Shown one piece after another: positions 49,918 through 58,004 of a stretch of DNA of 64,000 nt (within the stretch, counting starts at the first letter, position 1; every line of letters begins with the position of its first letter). Position numbers and translations under genes: made by a program. The notes below the pieces were generated by a model. The model did no database searches and was not told the origin of the DNA. It worked only from the letters and a program-made list of their open reading frames with translations. Source of the stretch: Clostridiales bacterium (lineage in GTDB: Bacteria > Bacillota > Clostridia > Christensenellales > CAG-138); NCBI GenBank assembly GCA_004554165.1, contig SFNQ01000003.1, positions 24,150-88,149 on the forward strand. The letters are read 5' to 3'.

Positions 49918-50141
49918 GCTCAGGCGCCCCTGTCCGGCCCTGTGCGACAGGGAATCCCGGAGACTGTCTCCGCCGGCCGCCCTGCCCGAGGGAGGCATCC
50001 CAAGCGCAGCAGACAGAACAGGCCCTGCTCCGCAAGCGCTTTGCGGCTCCCTGTGGCCGCGGTTTCGCAACGGCTCCAATGGAGGCTCTTTTGACGGACT
50101 GCGGCGGAGAGAGGAGCGCCCCGCTTTTTCCGCCGTTTCCG

Positions 50142-50345
50142 CTACTCTTCCGGTTTTGTGTTGCAGGCCTCCGTCCCCTTGCCGCAGCAGCCGCCGCAGG
50201 CCGAATCCTGACTGCGCTTGTGGGGACAGCCGCCCTCCGCAGGGCAGCCGATGCACCTGGACCCGTTTCTTTTCGCTTTTATGATGTAGCGCACCGCAGC
50301 GGCCACCATCAAAAGGAGCGCTGCCGCAATCAGCAAATCCGCCAT
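50142..50345 (-). CDS. FeoB-associated Cys-rich membrane protein
   Basis: 67 residues: one N-terminal membrane helix (LLIAAALLLMVAAAVRYII) followed by a Cys-rich tail (CIGCPAEGGCPHK, ACGGCCGKG). This matches the FeoB_associated family encoded directly after feoB in many Clostridia. GGAGAAGGAG precedes the ATG. It begins 28 bases after feoB, so it is in the same transcript. It probably assists ferrous iron passage or FeoB assembly. Confidence 0.9.
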   Translation of the reverse strand: MADLLIAAALLLMVAAAVRYIIKAKRNGSRCIGCPAEGGCPHKRSQDSACGGCCGKGTEACNTKPEE

Positions 50346-50373
50346 ACCAACAACTCCTTCTCCGAATTTTTCC

Positions 50374-52380
50374 TCAGTTTGCGCCCGCGCTCAGGCTGTA
50401 CTCCCCTTGCAGGCGCCGGTTGGCTCTGGCGATCAGGATCAGCACGATGGCAGCCATCGCCACAACAGCGGCGAGGCCGGGAACAAAGCCCGCGCCAAGC
50501 CCGCCGGTTGTGAGCAGAGTGCCGATCTGGTAGACCAGAAAGGCTACCGCATAGCCGGTTCCCAGTTGCAGGGCAATGCCGCCAAAGAGCCATCTGCGGT
50601 CCCTGATCTCCGCGTTCATCGCGCCAATGGCCGCAAAGCAGGGCGGCGTATACAGGTTGAACATCAGGCAGGCAAGCGCAGCGGCGGCGGTGAGGCCGAA
50701 CATCGAGGCGACCTCGTTGGCGCCGCCAATCAGCACCAGCTCCTCGACGTCGATAAAGTTCGTGATGCCGTAGACCACAGCCAGAGTGCCCACAACGTTC
50801 TCCTTTGCAATAAACCCGGTGATGGATGCCGCCGCCATCTGCCATACGCCAAAGCCCAGCGGAATCAGAAGCACCGCAAAGGGCGAGGCAATGGTGGCCA
50901 GAATGGAGGTATGCTCCATCCCCTCCGCCACAAGCCCAAAGCTCCAGTCAAAGGTCTGCATGATCTGCACCAGCGTGTTGCACAGCAGGATGATGGTCCC
51001 GGCCTTGACAATGTATGCCCAACCCCGGGAGCACATGGAAAGAACCGCGCGCTTCAGGCTGGGACGCTTGTATTCGGGCAGCTCGATGATGAAAAAGGAC
51101 TTCCTGCTCCGGTAACCGGCAATTTTATTCACCAGCAGCGCGCCAAGAAAGATCAGCGCAATGCCCACAAAATACATCAGCGGGCCCACCCAGAAGGCGT
51201 CAGCAAAAAATACGCCGGCAAACAGGGCGATTACGGGCAGCTTTGCGCCGCAGGGCATGAAGGGCGTCAGCATTGCCGTGGCTCTGCGCTCCCGCTCGTT
51301 GCGGATTGTGCGGCAGGCCATAATGCCGGGGATCGCGCAACCCGTGCCGATGACAAAGGGAATGACGGACTTGCCGGACAGCCCCACCTTCTTGAACAGG
51401 GGGTCCAGCACAACGCTGACCCGCGCCATGTAGCCGCAGTCCTCCAGCAGGGCGATGAGGAAATACATCACCATGACCAGCGGCAGAAAGCCCACAACAG
51501 CGCCTACGCCGCCGATGATGCCGTCCACCAGCAGGGCCTGCAGCAGGGGCGAGCTGTTTTCCACCCAGCCTGCCACAAGCGCCTGAAAGTCTTCAATCCA
51601 GCCCACCAGCGTATCCGCCAGAAGCGGCCCCAGGCTGGACTGGGAAAGATAAAACACCAGAAACATCACGAGGGCAAAGATCGGTATGCCCAGCCAGCGG
51701 TTGGTGAGAACAGCATCGATCTTATCCTGTGCGTTTCTTTCTCTGGTGAGAACCCTGCGGGTCTCCACCTCGGCCACAATCCGGTTTACAAACTCGAAGC
51801 GAAGCCTGTCGGCCGCCTCCACCTGCGCCTTGTCCGACAGATCGATGTCGCCCTGCACATAGGGCGCTTTCTGGCGCCTGCCCCCGAGCGCTTCCGCAGC
51901 CCTTACCGCCTCCGACAGCCCCTTGTCGCCCGCGACGGTGGAGACGGTCTTTACCACAGGACAGCCCAGCTTTTCCGAAAGCAGCGCCGCGTCGATCTTC
52001 GTATCCCGCTTTTCATTGATATCGCTCTTGTTCAGGGCCACCACCACCGGGATGCCCAGCTCCAGAAGCTGCGTCGTAAAGAACAGGCTGCGGCTCAGGT
52101 TGGTGGCGTCAACGATGTTGATGATCGCATCCGGGTTTTCGTTTTTGACGTAGGCGCTGGTAATGCTCTCCTCCGAAGTAAACGGCGACATGGAATAAGC
52201 ACCGGGAAGATCTACCGCAATCAGCTCCTCCGTGCCGCCGCAATAGCTCTTGCGGATGGGCCACTCCTTCTTTTCGACGGTAACGCCGGCCCAGTTGCCA
52301 ACGCGCTCGTTCCTCCCGGTCAGCGCGTTGTACATGGTTGTCTTGCCGCTGTTGGGATTGCCTGCCAGAGCAATTCTCAT
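50374..52380 (-). CDS. feoB: Ferrous iron transport protein B
   Basis: 668 residues. N-terminal G domain with G1 GNPNSGKTT (7-15), G3 DLPGAYS and G4 NKSD, then a GDI helical domain, then two Gate-type permease halves with the conserved Cys-containing helix GTGCAIPG. It imports Fe(II). The length is close to the shorter clostridial FeoBs. GGAGG precedes the ATG. A DtxR-type operator lies between feoA and feoB, and a terminator ends feoA, so feoB may also have its own promoter. Confidence 0.96.
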   Translation of the reverse strand: MRIALAGNPNSGKTTMYNALTGRNERVGNWAGVTVEKKEWPIRKSYCGGTEELIAVDLPGAYSMSPFTSEESITSAYVKNENPDAIINIVDATNLSRSLFFTTQLLELGIPVVVALNKSDINEKRDTKIDAALLSEKLGCPVVKTVSTVAGDKGLSEAVRAAEALGGRRQKAPYVQGDIDLSDKAQVEAADRLRFEFVNRIVAEVETRRVLTRERNAQDKIDAVLTNRWLGIPIFALVMFLVFYLSQSSLGPLLADTLVGWIEDFQALVAGWVENSSPLLQALLVDGIIGGVGAVVGFLPLVMVMYFLIALLEDCGYMARVSVVLDPLFKKVGLSGKSVIPFVIGTGCAIPGIMACRTIRNERERRATAMLTPFMPCGAKLPVIALFAGVFFADAFWVGPLMYFVGIALIFLGALLVNKIAGYRSRKSFFIIELPEYKRPSLKRAVLSMCSRGWAYIVKAGTIILLCNTLVQIMQTFDWSFGLVAEGMEHTSILATIASPFAVLLIPLGFGVWQMAAASITGFIAKENVVGTLAVVYGITNFIDVEELVLIGGANEVASMFGLTAAAALACLMFNLYTPPCFAAIGAMNAEIRDRRWLFGGIALQLGTGYAVAFLVYQIGTLLTTGGLGAGFVPGLAAVVAMAAIVLILIARANRRLQGEYSLSAGAN

Positions 52381-52445
52381 GTTGACTTTTCCTCCTTTTC
52401 TTTATCACAGCCGTCCTCTCGAACGTGGTCCTGCGCAACATCCGT

Positions 52446-52463
52446 AGTTAGTAAATACTAACT
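52446..52463. promoter_or_regulatory. DtxR-type operator upstream of feoB
   Basis: AGTTAGTAAATACTAACT, a perfect 8-2-8 palindrome 66 bp before the feoB start. The GTTAG/CTAAC half-sites match the iron-responsive DtxR/IdeR consensus (TTAGGTTAGSCTAACCTAA). Confidence 0.75.
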
Positions 52464-52470
52464 TCATGGG

Positions 52471-52495
52471 AAAAAAGAAGCGGCCCGCCTGCCGC
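52471..52495 (-). terminator. Terminator after feoA
   Basis: Minus strand GCGGC AGGCGG GCCGC followed by TTCTTTTTT, beginning immediately after the feoA stop codon. Confidence 0.75.
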
Positions 52496-52708
52496 TCAGA
52501 CCACAATGGCGGAGGCCAGCAGATTGTCGATGTTATACCTGCCGTCCTTGATGGAAACGACGCACCCGCCCTTTAAATGCGAAATCACCGTAATGGGCTC
52601 TCCGCTGTAGCAGCCCAGCGAAAAGAGGAAGGCATTCAGCTCTTCATCCTCCGTGTCGATCTGCCGGATGATATACTCCTTTCCTTCCTGTACATTGGTT
52701 AAATTCAT
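52496..52708 (-). CDS. feoA: Ferrous iron transport protein A
   Basis: 70 residues, an SH3-like FeoA: LFSLGCYSGEPITVISHLKGGCVVSIKDGRYNID carries the usual G-x-G-x-x-V/I pattern and ends with a short beta strand. FeoA is a cytosolic partner of FeoB. GGAGGAG precedes the ATG. It is transcribed from a TTGACA promoter with a DtxR-type operator over the start site. Confidence 0.92.
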   Translation of the reverse strand: MNLTNVQEGKEYIIRQIDTEDEELNAFLFSLGCYSGEPITVISHLKGGCVVSIKDGRYNIDNLLASAIVV

Positions 52709-52744
52709 GTGCCTGCTCCTCCTTCCCGCCTTTGCCCGATTTTT

Positions 52745-52762
52745 GGTTAGTTAACGCTAACC
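52745..52762. promoter_or_regulatory. DtxR-type operator at the feoA start site
   Basis: GGTTAGTTAACGCTAACC has perfect 6-bp GGTTAG/CTAACC arms around six central bases. It covers roughly +1 to +18 of the feoA transcript, so an iron-loaded repressor would block initiation or clearance. Confidence 0.78.
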
Positions 52763-52769
52763 CTTGTTT

Positions 52770-52798
52770 AATATACCCCTGCCCCTGCCTTTTGTCAA
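52770..52798 (-). promoter_or_regulatory. feoA: feoA promoter
   Basis: Minus strand TTGACA (52798-52793), 17-bp spacer, TATATT (52775-52770). Confidence 0.8.
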
Positions 52799-52976
52799 GC
52801 ACTTTTTTCCTGCGCCGCGCCGTCGGAGCGCATGCGCTCAAATCTGCTTCCAGCAAGTCCAAAGATACAACGGCAGCGATGGTGCGGGCGCGCACCGCAG
52901 CAACCCCGTCCGGCTCCGGCGGACCCTGCCTTTGACGCCCGTTCCCTGTCGGGGCGGCCCCTGCCGCTGGCAGCTT

Positions 52977-53459
52977 TCACCCCCGGCGCACACCGTCGAT
53001 GTGCAAAAAGCGGACCGTCTCATAGTCGTAGGAGGACAGGGGTCTGTCCAGCGCATCATAGGTATGGGCCGCAACGAGAATCGCGGGCTTTACGGCCACG
53101 ATCACGGGCGTGTGATAAAAATCGCCATTCCGGGTTCCCAGCTGCACGATATCGCCGGGCTCCACCTCCCCCTGCGGCGCCACATGCGCAAAGGGGCCGG
53201 CAGACCGGTTGCTCACAAGGAAGGCATGCAGGTATTCAACCCCGGTCCACGCGGCCGTGCGGTCGGAGGCGGAGCGGTAGAACCAGCCCGTAACCGGCGC
53301 ATAGTTCATCACCCCCGCGCCCGCATAGATGCACTGGGAGGCAAAATTCGTGCAGTCTCCCCCCACGTTCTCGAAATCATAGTATGCGCGGTTCCGGTCC
53401 AGCGCCCATCTGCGCGCATAGGCCACGGCAGCATCCCTGTCGTAGGCTGCCACATGCAT
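52977..53459 (-). CDS. Amidase_6-like (putative amidase domain) protein
   Basis: 160 residues. The segment AVAYARRWALDRNRAYYDFENVGGDCTNFASQC is the hallmark of the putative amidase domain PF12671 (described in pieces here: YARRWAL near 15, GGDCTNFASQC near 33-43 with the presumed catalytic Cys). A later HTPVIVA carries the candidate His. There is no signal peptide, and the domain stands alone, whereas related proteins are often larger exported ones. GGGAGAGGGG lies upstream of the ATG. May cleave peptide or amide bonds of the cell wall. Confidence 0.75.
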   Translation of the reverse strand: MHVAAYDRDAAVAYARRWALDRNRAYYDFENVGGDCTNFASQCIYAGAGVMNYAPVTGWFYRSASDRTAAWTGVEYLHAFLVSNRSAGPFAHVAPQGEVEPGDIVQLGTRNGDFYHTPVIVAVKPAILVAAHTYDALDRPLSSYDYETVRFLHIDGVRRG

Positions 53460-53606
53460 GCAATCGCCCCTCTCCCTACCTCATGCTATGCAGCGTCCGC
53501 AGAGAACGGAACGGGACCCCGACGGTCCGTCAGCAGGAGGCAAGGCCGCGCCAACGCCGCAGACTGTCCCTGAACATCCGCGAAAAGGAGGAGTCCTCCG
53601 CTTCGG

Positions 53607-53800
53607 AGTGTCAAAAAAGTGGCTGATCGCCACTTTTTTTGAGTTTTACGGGTTTTGCCTCTCTCATTCGCTCCCGGGCGGCAAAACCCGCAAAGTACGA
53701 ACCCCTCAGGGTTTTCATCCGTTCTGACGCACATGTCGCCAGAGCCGGATGGAACATAAGGGGCTGCGGCCCCTTATCCACCCCGAGGTTTTTCGACAGA
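53607..53800 (+). repeat. Repeat family A, copy 3
   Basis: AGTGTCAAAAAAGTGG start, then the full series of stems as in copies 1 and 2, including GGGTTTTGCC/GGCAAAACCC and ATAAGGGG/CCCCTTAT. It lies between the amidase-like gene and argF. The 14-bp direct repeat GGAGTCCTCCGCTT flanks it at 53590-53603 and 53808-53821. Confidence 0.85.
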
Positions 53801-53804
53801 CTGA

Positions 53805-53826
53805 AGCGGAGTCCTCCGCTTTTTTT
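53805..53826 (+). terminator. Hairpin with T-run at the end of repeat A copy 3
   Basis: AGCGGAG/CTCCGCT followed by seven T on the plus strand. No plus-strand gene precedes it, so it probably belongs to the repeat; in the other direction it forms the first stem beyond argF. Confidence 0.6.
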
Positions 53827-53845
53827 GAGCAGGGCGGGGTAGGGC

Positions 53846-54757
53846 TTATTCGCCGCCCATGAGCCTGACCATGACGGCCTTCTGGGCGTGGAGCCGGTTC
53901 TCGGCCTCGTCAAAGATTTCTTTGGCGTGGGTCTCAAAGACCTTCTCGGTGATCTCCTCCCCCCGGTGCGCCGGCAGGCAGTGCTGCACCATGCAGTCCG
54001 GCTTTGCCGCGGCCAGAAGGCTGTCGTTGACCTGATACACGCCCTCGAACACGGCCCGGCGCTTTTTCGACTCCTCCTCCTGCCCCATGGAGGCCCAGAC
54101 GTCGGTAAAGATCACGTCCGCATCCTCGGCCGCTTCCAGCGGCGAGCGGGTGAGCCGGAACGCGCCGCTCCGTTCCGCCCAGGCGCAGAGCTCCGCATCG
54201 GGCGAATAGTCCTCCGGCGTGGCGACGGAAACGATCATGCCGGTCTTAATGCCGCCCACGATGAGGGAGTTGGCCATGTTGTTACCATCGCCGATGAAGC
54301 ACAGCTTGAGGCCGGCGAGGCTGCCCCTGTGCTCGCGGATGGTCATCAGGTCTGCCAGCACCTGGCAGGGATGGCAGTAGTCCGTAAGGCCGTTGATCAC
54401 GGGAATGGAACCGAAGGCCGCCAGATCCTCCACCTCCTTCTGGGCAAAGGTGCGGATCATGATGCCGTCCAGATAGCGGGAAAGCACCCGGGCCGTATCC
54501 TGCACGGGCTCGCCCCGGCCAATCTGCAAATCGTTCGCGCTCAGAAACAGCGCGTAGCCGCCCAGCTGGTACATGCCTGTTTCAAAGGAGACTCTGGTGC
54601 GGGTGGAGGATTTCTGGAAGATCATGCCCAGCGTTTTTCCCGCGAGGCGCTTGTGCTCGATGCCGTTCTTCTGCTCATACTTGAGCTGGTCGGCCAGGTT
54701 CAGGATATCGACGATTTCCTCGCCGCTCAGGTCGGACAGCTTCAAAAGATGTTTCAT
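53846..54757 (-). CDS. argF: Ornithine carbamoyltransferase
   Basis: 303 residues. Carbamoyl-phosphate motif SSTRTRVSFE (~50-59), the HPCQVLADL segment and the HCLPAHRG ornithine-binding motif identify OTCase. It converts ornithine to citrulline. The open frame extends upstream only as a shadow of argD; the ATG at 54757 overlaps the argD stop (ATGA), with GGAGG in the end of argD. Last gene of the arginine operon. Confidence 0.96.
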   Translation of the reverse strand: MKHLLKLSDLSGEEIVDILNLADQLKYEQKNGIEHKRLAGKTLGMIFQKSSTRTRVSFETGMYQLGGYALFLSANDLQIGRGEPVQDTARVLSRYLDGIMIRTFAQKEVEDLAAFGSIPVINGLTDYCHPCQVLADLMTIREHRGSLAGLKLCFIGDGNNMANSLIVGGIKTGMIVSVATPEDYSPDAELCAWAERSGAFRLTRSPLEAAEDADVIFTDVWASMGQEEESKKRRAVFEGVYQVNDSLLAAAKPDCMVQHCLPAHRGEEITEKVFETHAKEIFDEAENRLHAQKAVMVRLMGGE

Positions 54758-55917
54758 TGCGCAATAACCTCCGTTAAAATATCGATTCCCTTTTTGAGAA
54801 TGTCCATGGGAATGTTCAGCGCGGGCAGCAGCCGCACCCTGTCCTTGGCGCTCAAAACGATCAGGCCCCTCTCCCGGCAGGCCGCAATGACGTCCCTGAC
54901 ATCCTTTGCGGTTTTGACGCCAATCATCAGACCCATGCCCGTCACATCCTCCACGCCGGGCGCGCCGGCCAGACGGTTTTTGATGTATTCGCCCTTTTCC
55001 GTCACCCCGGCCATCAGCGCCTCGTCGATGCGGGAAACGACGCTGACGCCCGCCGCAGCGCAGACCGGGTTGCCGCCATAGGTGGAGCCATGGCTGCCGG
55101 GGCCCAGCACATCCTTCGTTTTCGCGCCAAACAGTGTCGCGCCCATGGGCAGCCCCCCTGCCAGAGCTTTGGCGGTGGTGACGATGTCCGGCTGCACACC
55201 GCAATGCATGTAGGCGAAGTATTTGCCCGTTCGGCCGTTGCCGCACTGCACCTCGTCCACAAGGAGCAGCACGTCCCGCTCCCGGCAGAGCCTTGCCACG
55301 CCCTGCACAAAGGCGCAGTCCAGCGGCCGCACGCCGCCCTCGCCCTGAATGATCTCCAGCATCACGGCGCAGACGCCTCCCCTGTCCAGCGCCGCCTGCA
55401 TGGCGGAAAGATCGTTGGCCGGAACGTAGGAAAAGCCCTCGACGAAGGGGCCGAAATGCAGGTGCATCGCCTCCTGCCCGGTGGCGGTCAGCGTCGCCAG
55501 CGTTCTGCCGTGGAAGCTGCCCTCCAGCGTGATGATGCCATGGCGGCCGGGGCCGTATTTGTCGGAGGCATACTTGCGCGCGGCCTTGATGGCGCACTCG
55601 TTGGCCTCCGCGCCGGAGTTGCTGAAAAACACGCTTTCCATGCCGCTTTTCCGGCAAAGCAGGGCCGCAAGCTCCGCCTGAGGCTTTGTATAATAATAGT
55701 TCGAGCTGTGCTGGAGCTTCGCCGCCTGCCGGCAGACGGCCCCGAGCCATTGCTCATCCGCAGCGCCGAAGACGTTGACCGCGATGCCGCTGCCCAGGTC
55801 GATGTATTCCTTCCCCGCCTCGTCGTACAGCAGCGAGCCCCTACCGCGCTCCAGCGCCAGCGGAACGCGGGCATAGGTTGCGGCGATATACCGGTTTGTG
55901 GTTTCCATGGTGTTCAT
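54754..55917 (-). CDS. argD: Acetylornithine aminotransferase
   Basis: 387 residues, class III PLP-dependent aminotransferase. FSNSGAEANE, an EIIQGEGGV segment, LLLVDEVQCGNGRTGK with the PLP-contacting Asp, and a Lys in TTAKALAGGLP (Schiff-base lysine) are present. It makes N-acetylornithine. GGAAAGGAG lies six bases before the ATG at 55917. Fifteen bases after argB. Confidence 0.95.
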   Translation of the reverse strand: MNTMETTNRYIAATYARVPLALERGRGSLLYDEAGKEYIDLGSGIAVNVFGAADEQWLGAVCRQAAKLQHSSNYYYTKPQAELAALLCRKSGMESVFFSNSGAEANECAIKAARKYASDKYGPGRHGIITLEGSFHGRTLATLTATGQEAMHLHFGPFVEGFSYVPANDLSAMQAALDRGGVCAVMLEIIQGEGGVRPLDCAFVQGVARLCRERDVLLLVDEVQCGNGRTGKYFAYMHCGVQPDIVTTAKALAGGLPMGATLFGAKTKDVLGPGSHGSTYGGNPVCAAAGVSVVSRIDEALMAGVTEKGEYIKNRLAGAPGVEDVTGMGLMIGVKTAKDVRDVIAACRERGLIVLSAKDRVRLLPALNIPMDILKKGIDILTEVIAQ

Positions 55918-55932
55918 GGCGCGCTCCTTTCC

Positions 55933-56796
55933 CTAGACGAACATGGTGCCGATGCCCTCGTCGGTCAGAATCTCCATGAGGATGGCATGGGGTATCCGGC
56001 CGTCGAGGATGAATACCTTCTTTACGCCGCGCCGGATGGCCTCGATGCAGCATTCCACCTTGGGGATCATGCCGCCGGAGATGACGCCCTGATGCACAAG
56101 CTGCGGCGCTTCGCTGACGTTGACGCGGGGAATCAGCGAGGCGGGATCGTCCTTATCCCGCAGGATTCCCGCGATGTCCGTCATGGAAATGAGGCTCTCG
56201 GCCTTCAGCACGCCCGCAATGCGCGCCGCCGCGGTGTCGGCGTTGATGTTGTAGACATTGCCCGCTTCATCGTAGCCCACGGTGGCGACCACCGGGATGT
56301 AGCCCATGGAAAGCAGGTCCAGAATGGGCTGCGGATCCACCTTGGCAATGGCGCCCACAAAGCCCAGCTTCTCCCGGTCCACGGGTTCGGCCTCGATCAT
56401 GTGCCCGTCCAGCCCGCAGAGACCCATGGCCCTGCCGCCGATGGAGCCGATGAGGTTGACCAGGGATTTGTTGATCTTCCCCGCCAGTACCATCTGCACC
56501 ACGCCCGCCGTCTCCGCATCCGTCACGCGCAGGCCGTCCACAAAGGCGGTCTCTTTGCCCATGGCCTTCAGCGTGTCGGAAATCTCCGGCCCGCCGCCGT
56601 GAATCAGCACCACGCGCACGCCGATCAGCGACAGCAGCACGATGTCGTTCATCACCGCGCGCTTGAGCTCCTCGTTGAGCATGGCGTTGCCGCCGTACTT
56701 GACCACGACGATCTTGTTCGCATACTTCTGAATGTAGGGCAGGGCGTGAACGAGCACCTTCGCCCGCTGTGCATTGTCCAGCGTATCCTTGCTCAT
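55933..56796 (-). CDS. argB: Acetylglutamate kinase
   Basis: 287 residues of the amino-acid kinase fold: VVVKYGGNAM (~28-37), LIHGGGPEI and the C-terminal GMIPKVECCIEAIRRGVKK signature. It phosphorylates N-acetylglutamate, usually the arginine-feedback step in cyclic pathways such as this one, which has argJ. Overlaps the end of argJ by four bases (ATGA). Confidence 0.95.
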   Translation of the reverse strand: MSKDTLDNAQRAKVLVHALPYIQKYANKIVVVKYGGNAMLNEELKRAVMNDIVLLSLIGVRVVLIHGGGPEISDTLKAMGKETAFVDGLRVTDAETAGVVQMVLAGKINKSLVNLIGSIGGRAMGLCGLDGHMIEAEPVDREKLGFVGAIAKVDPQPILDLLSMGYIPVVATVGYDEAGNVYNINADTAAARIAGVLKAESLISMTDIAGILRDKDDPASLIPRVNVSEAPQLVHQGVISGGMIPKVECCIEAIRRGVKKVFILDGRIPHAILMEILTDEGIGTMFV

Positions 56797-58004
56797 GTGC
56801 GGTAATCTCCGTTGATCTTTACATAGTCGTAGCTGAGGTCGCAGCCCCAGGCGGTGGCCTCTGCCGCGCCCTCGCCCAGACCGATTTCAATCCGTATCTC
56901 TTTTTCGGAGAGAATCCTTTTTGCCAGCGCCTCGTCGAAGGGGACGCCCACGCCGCCCCGGCATACGGGGACGCAGCCCGCCGCGGAGCGGAAGGCGACG
57001 TCCACCCGGTTCACGTCCACCGCCGCGCCGGAATAGCCGATGGCGCAGAGCACGCGGCCCCAGTTGGCGTCCGCGCCGAACATGGCGGCCTTCACAAGGT
57101 TCGAGCAGATCACCGACTTTGCCACCACTCTGGCGGTTCCGTGGTCCGCCGCACCCGTCACCGCGCACTCGATGAGCTTTGTCGCGCCCTCGCCGTCCGC
57201 CGCCATCCTGCGGCAAAGATGGGTCGTCACCCGGCGCAGCGCGGCGCAGAAAGCGTCAAACGCCGGGCCGGGGGCCTCGATGGGCGGGTTGCCCGCCGCG
57301 CCGTTTGCCAGGATGCTGACCATATCGTTGGTGGAGGTATCCCCATCCACGCTGATCATATGGAAGGTTTCTTCCATATCCGCCCGCAGCGCCTTTTGCA
57401 GCATGGCGGGCGCGATGGCGGCATCCGTGGTGAGAAAGACCAGCATGGTGGCCATATTGGGATGGATCATGCCGCTGCCCTTGGCAATGCCCCCCAGACG
57501 GCAGACCCTTCCCTCCAGCGTGAACTCCACCGCCAGCTCCTTTTTGCACAGATCCGTGGTCATGATGGCCTCCGCCGCGTCCGCGCTGTTGCGGCCCAGC
57601 CCGGCCACGAGGGCGGGCATGCCGGCAGCGATGGCGTCCAGCGGCAGGGGCTGGCCGATCACGCCCGTGGAGGCCACGATGACGTCCTCCGCGGCGATGC
57701 CGCTCTCCTTTGCAAGCAGCGCGCACATGGCCCTGGCAATCTCCACGCCCCCGGCGTTGCAGGTGTTGGCGTTGCCGCTGTTGCAGAGCATCGCGCGGGC
57801 AAAACCGTTTGCAACATGCTCCCTTGTGACGGCGATGGGCGCGCCCTGCACCAGATTCCGCGTGTACACGCAGGCGGCCGACGCGGGCCGGTCGCTGAAA
57901 ATCAGGGCGAGATCGCGCTTGGTCCGGTTCCTGCGGATGCCGCAGTGTACGCCGGATGCGGTAAAGCCTTTTGCGGCGCAGACGCCGCCTTCGATGGTCT
58001 TCAT
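56793..58004 (-). CDS. argJ: Bifunctional glutamate N-acetyltransferase / ornithine acetyltransferase
   Basis: 403 residues. The autocleavage site is visible as KELAVEFTLEGR preceded by ADAAEAIMTTDL (Thr nucleophile in IMTTD-type motif), with GIAKGSGMIHPNMATML after it. ArgJ recycles the acetyl group from acetylornithine to glutamate. The ATG at 58004 follows AAGGAACG and overlaps the argC stop by four bases. Its presence together with argC, B, D and F indicates the cyclic pathway. Confidence 0.95.
   Translation of the reverse strand: MKTIEGGVCAAKGFTASGVHCGIRRNRTKRDLALIFSDRPASAACVYTRNLVQGAPIAVTREHVANGFARAMLCNSGNANTCNAGGVEIARAMCALLAKESGIAAEDVIVASTGVIGQPLPLDAIAAGMPALVAGLGRNSADAAEAIMTTDLCKKELAVEFTLEGRVCRLGGIAKGSGMIHPNMATMLVFLTTDAAIAPAMLQKALRADMEETFHMISVDGDTSTNDMVSILANGAAGNPPIEAPGPAFDAFCAALRRVTTHLCRRMAADGEGATKLIECAVTGAADHGTARVVAKSVICSNLVKAAMFGADANWGRVLCAIGYSGAAVDVNRVDVAFRSAAGCVPVCRGGVGVPFDEALAKRILSEKEIRIEIGLGEGAAEATAWGCDLSYDYVKINGDYRT

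Noticed and set aside
53846..55750. 634-residue frame covering argF and part of argD
   Set aside because: The upstream part is a shadow frame of argD; the OTCase start at 54757 overlaps the argD stop with a proper ribosome binding site.
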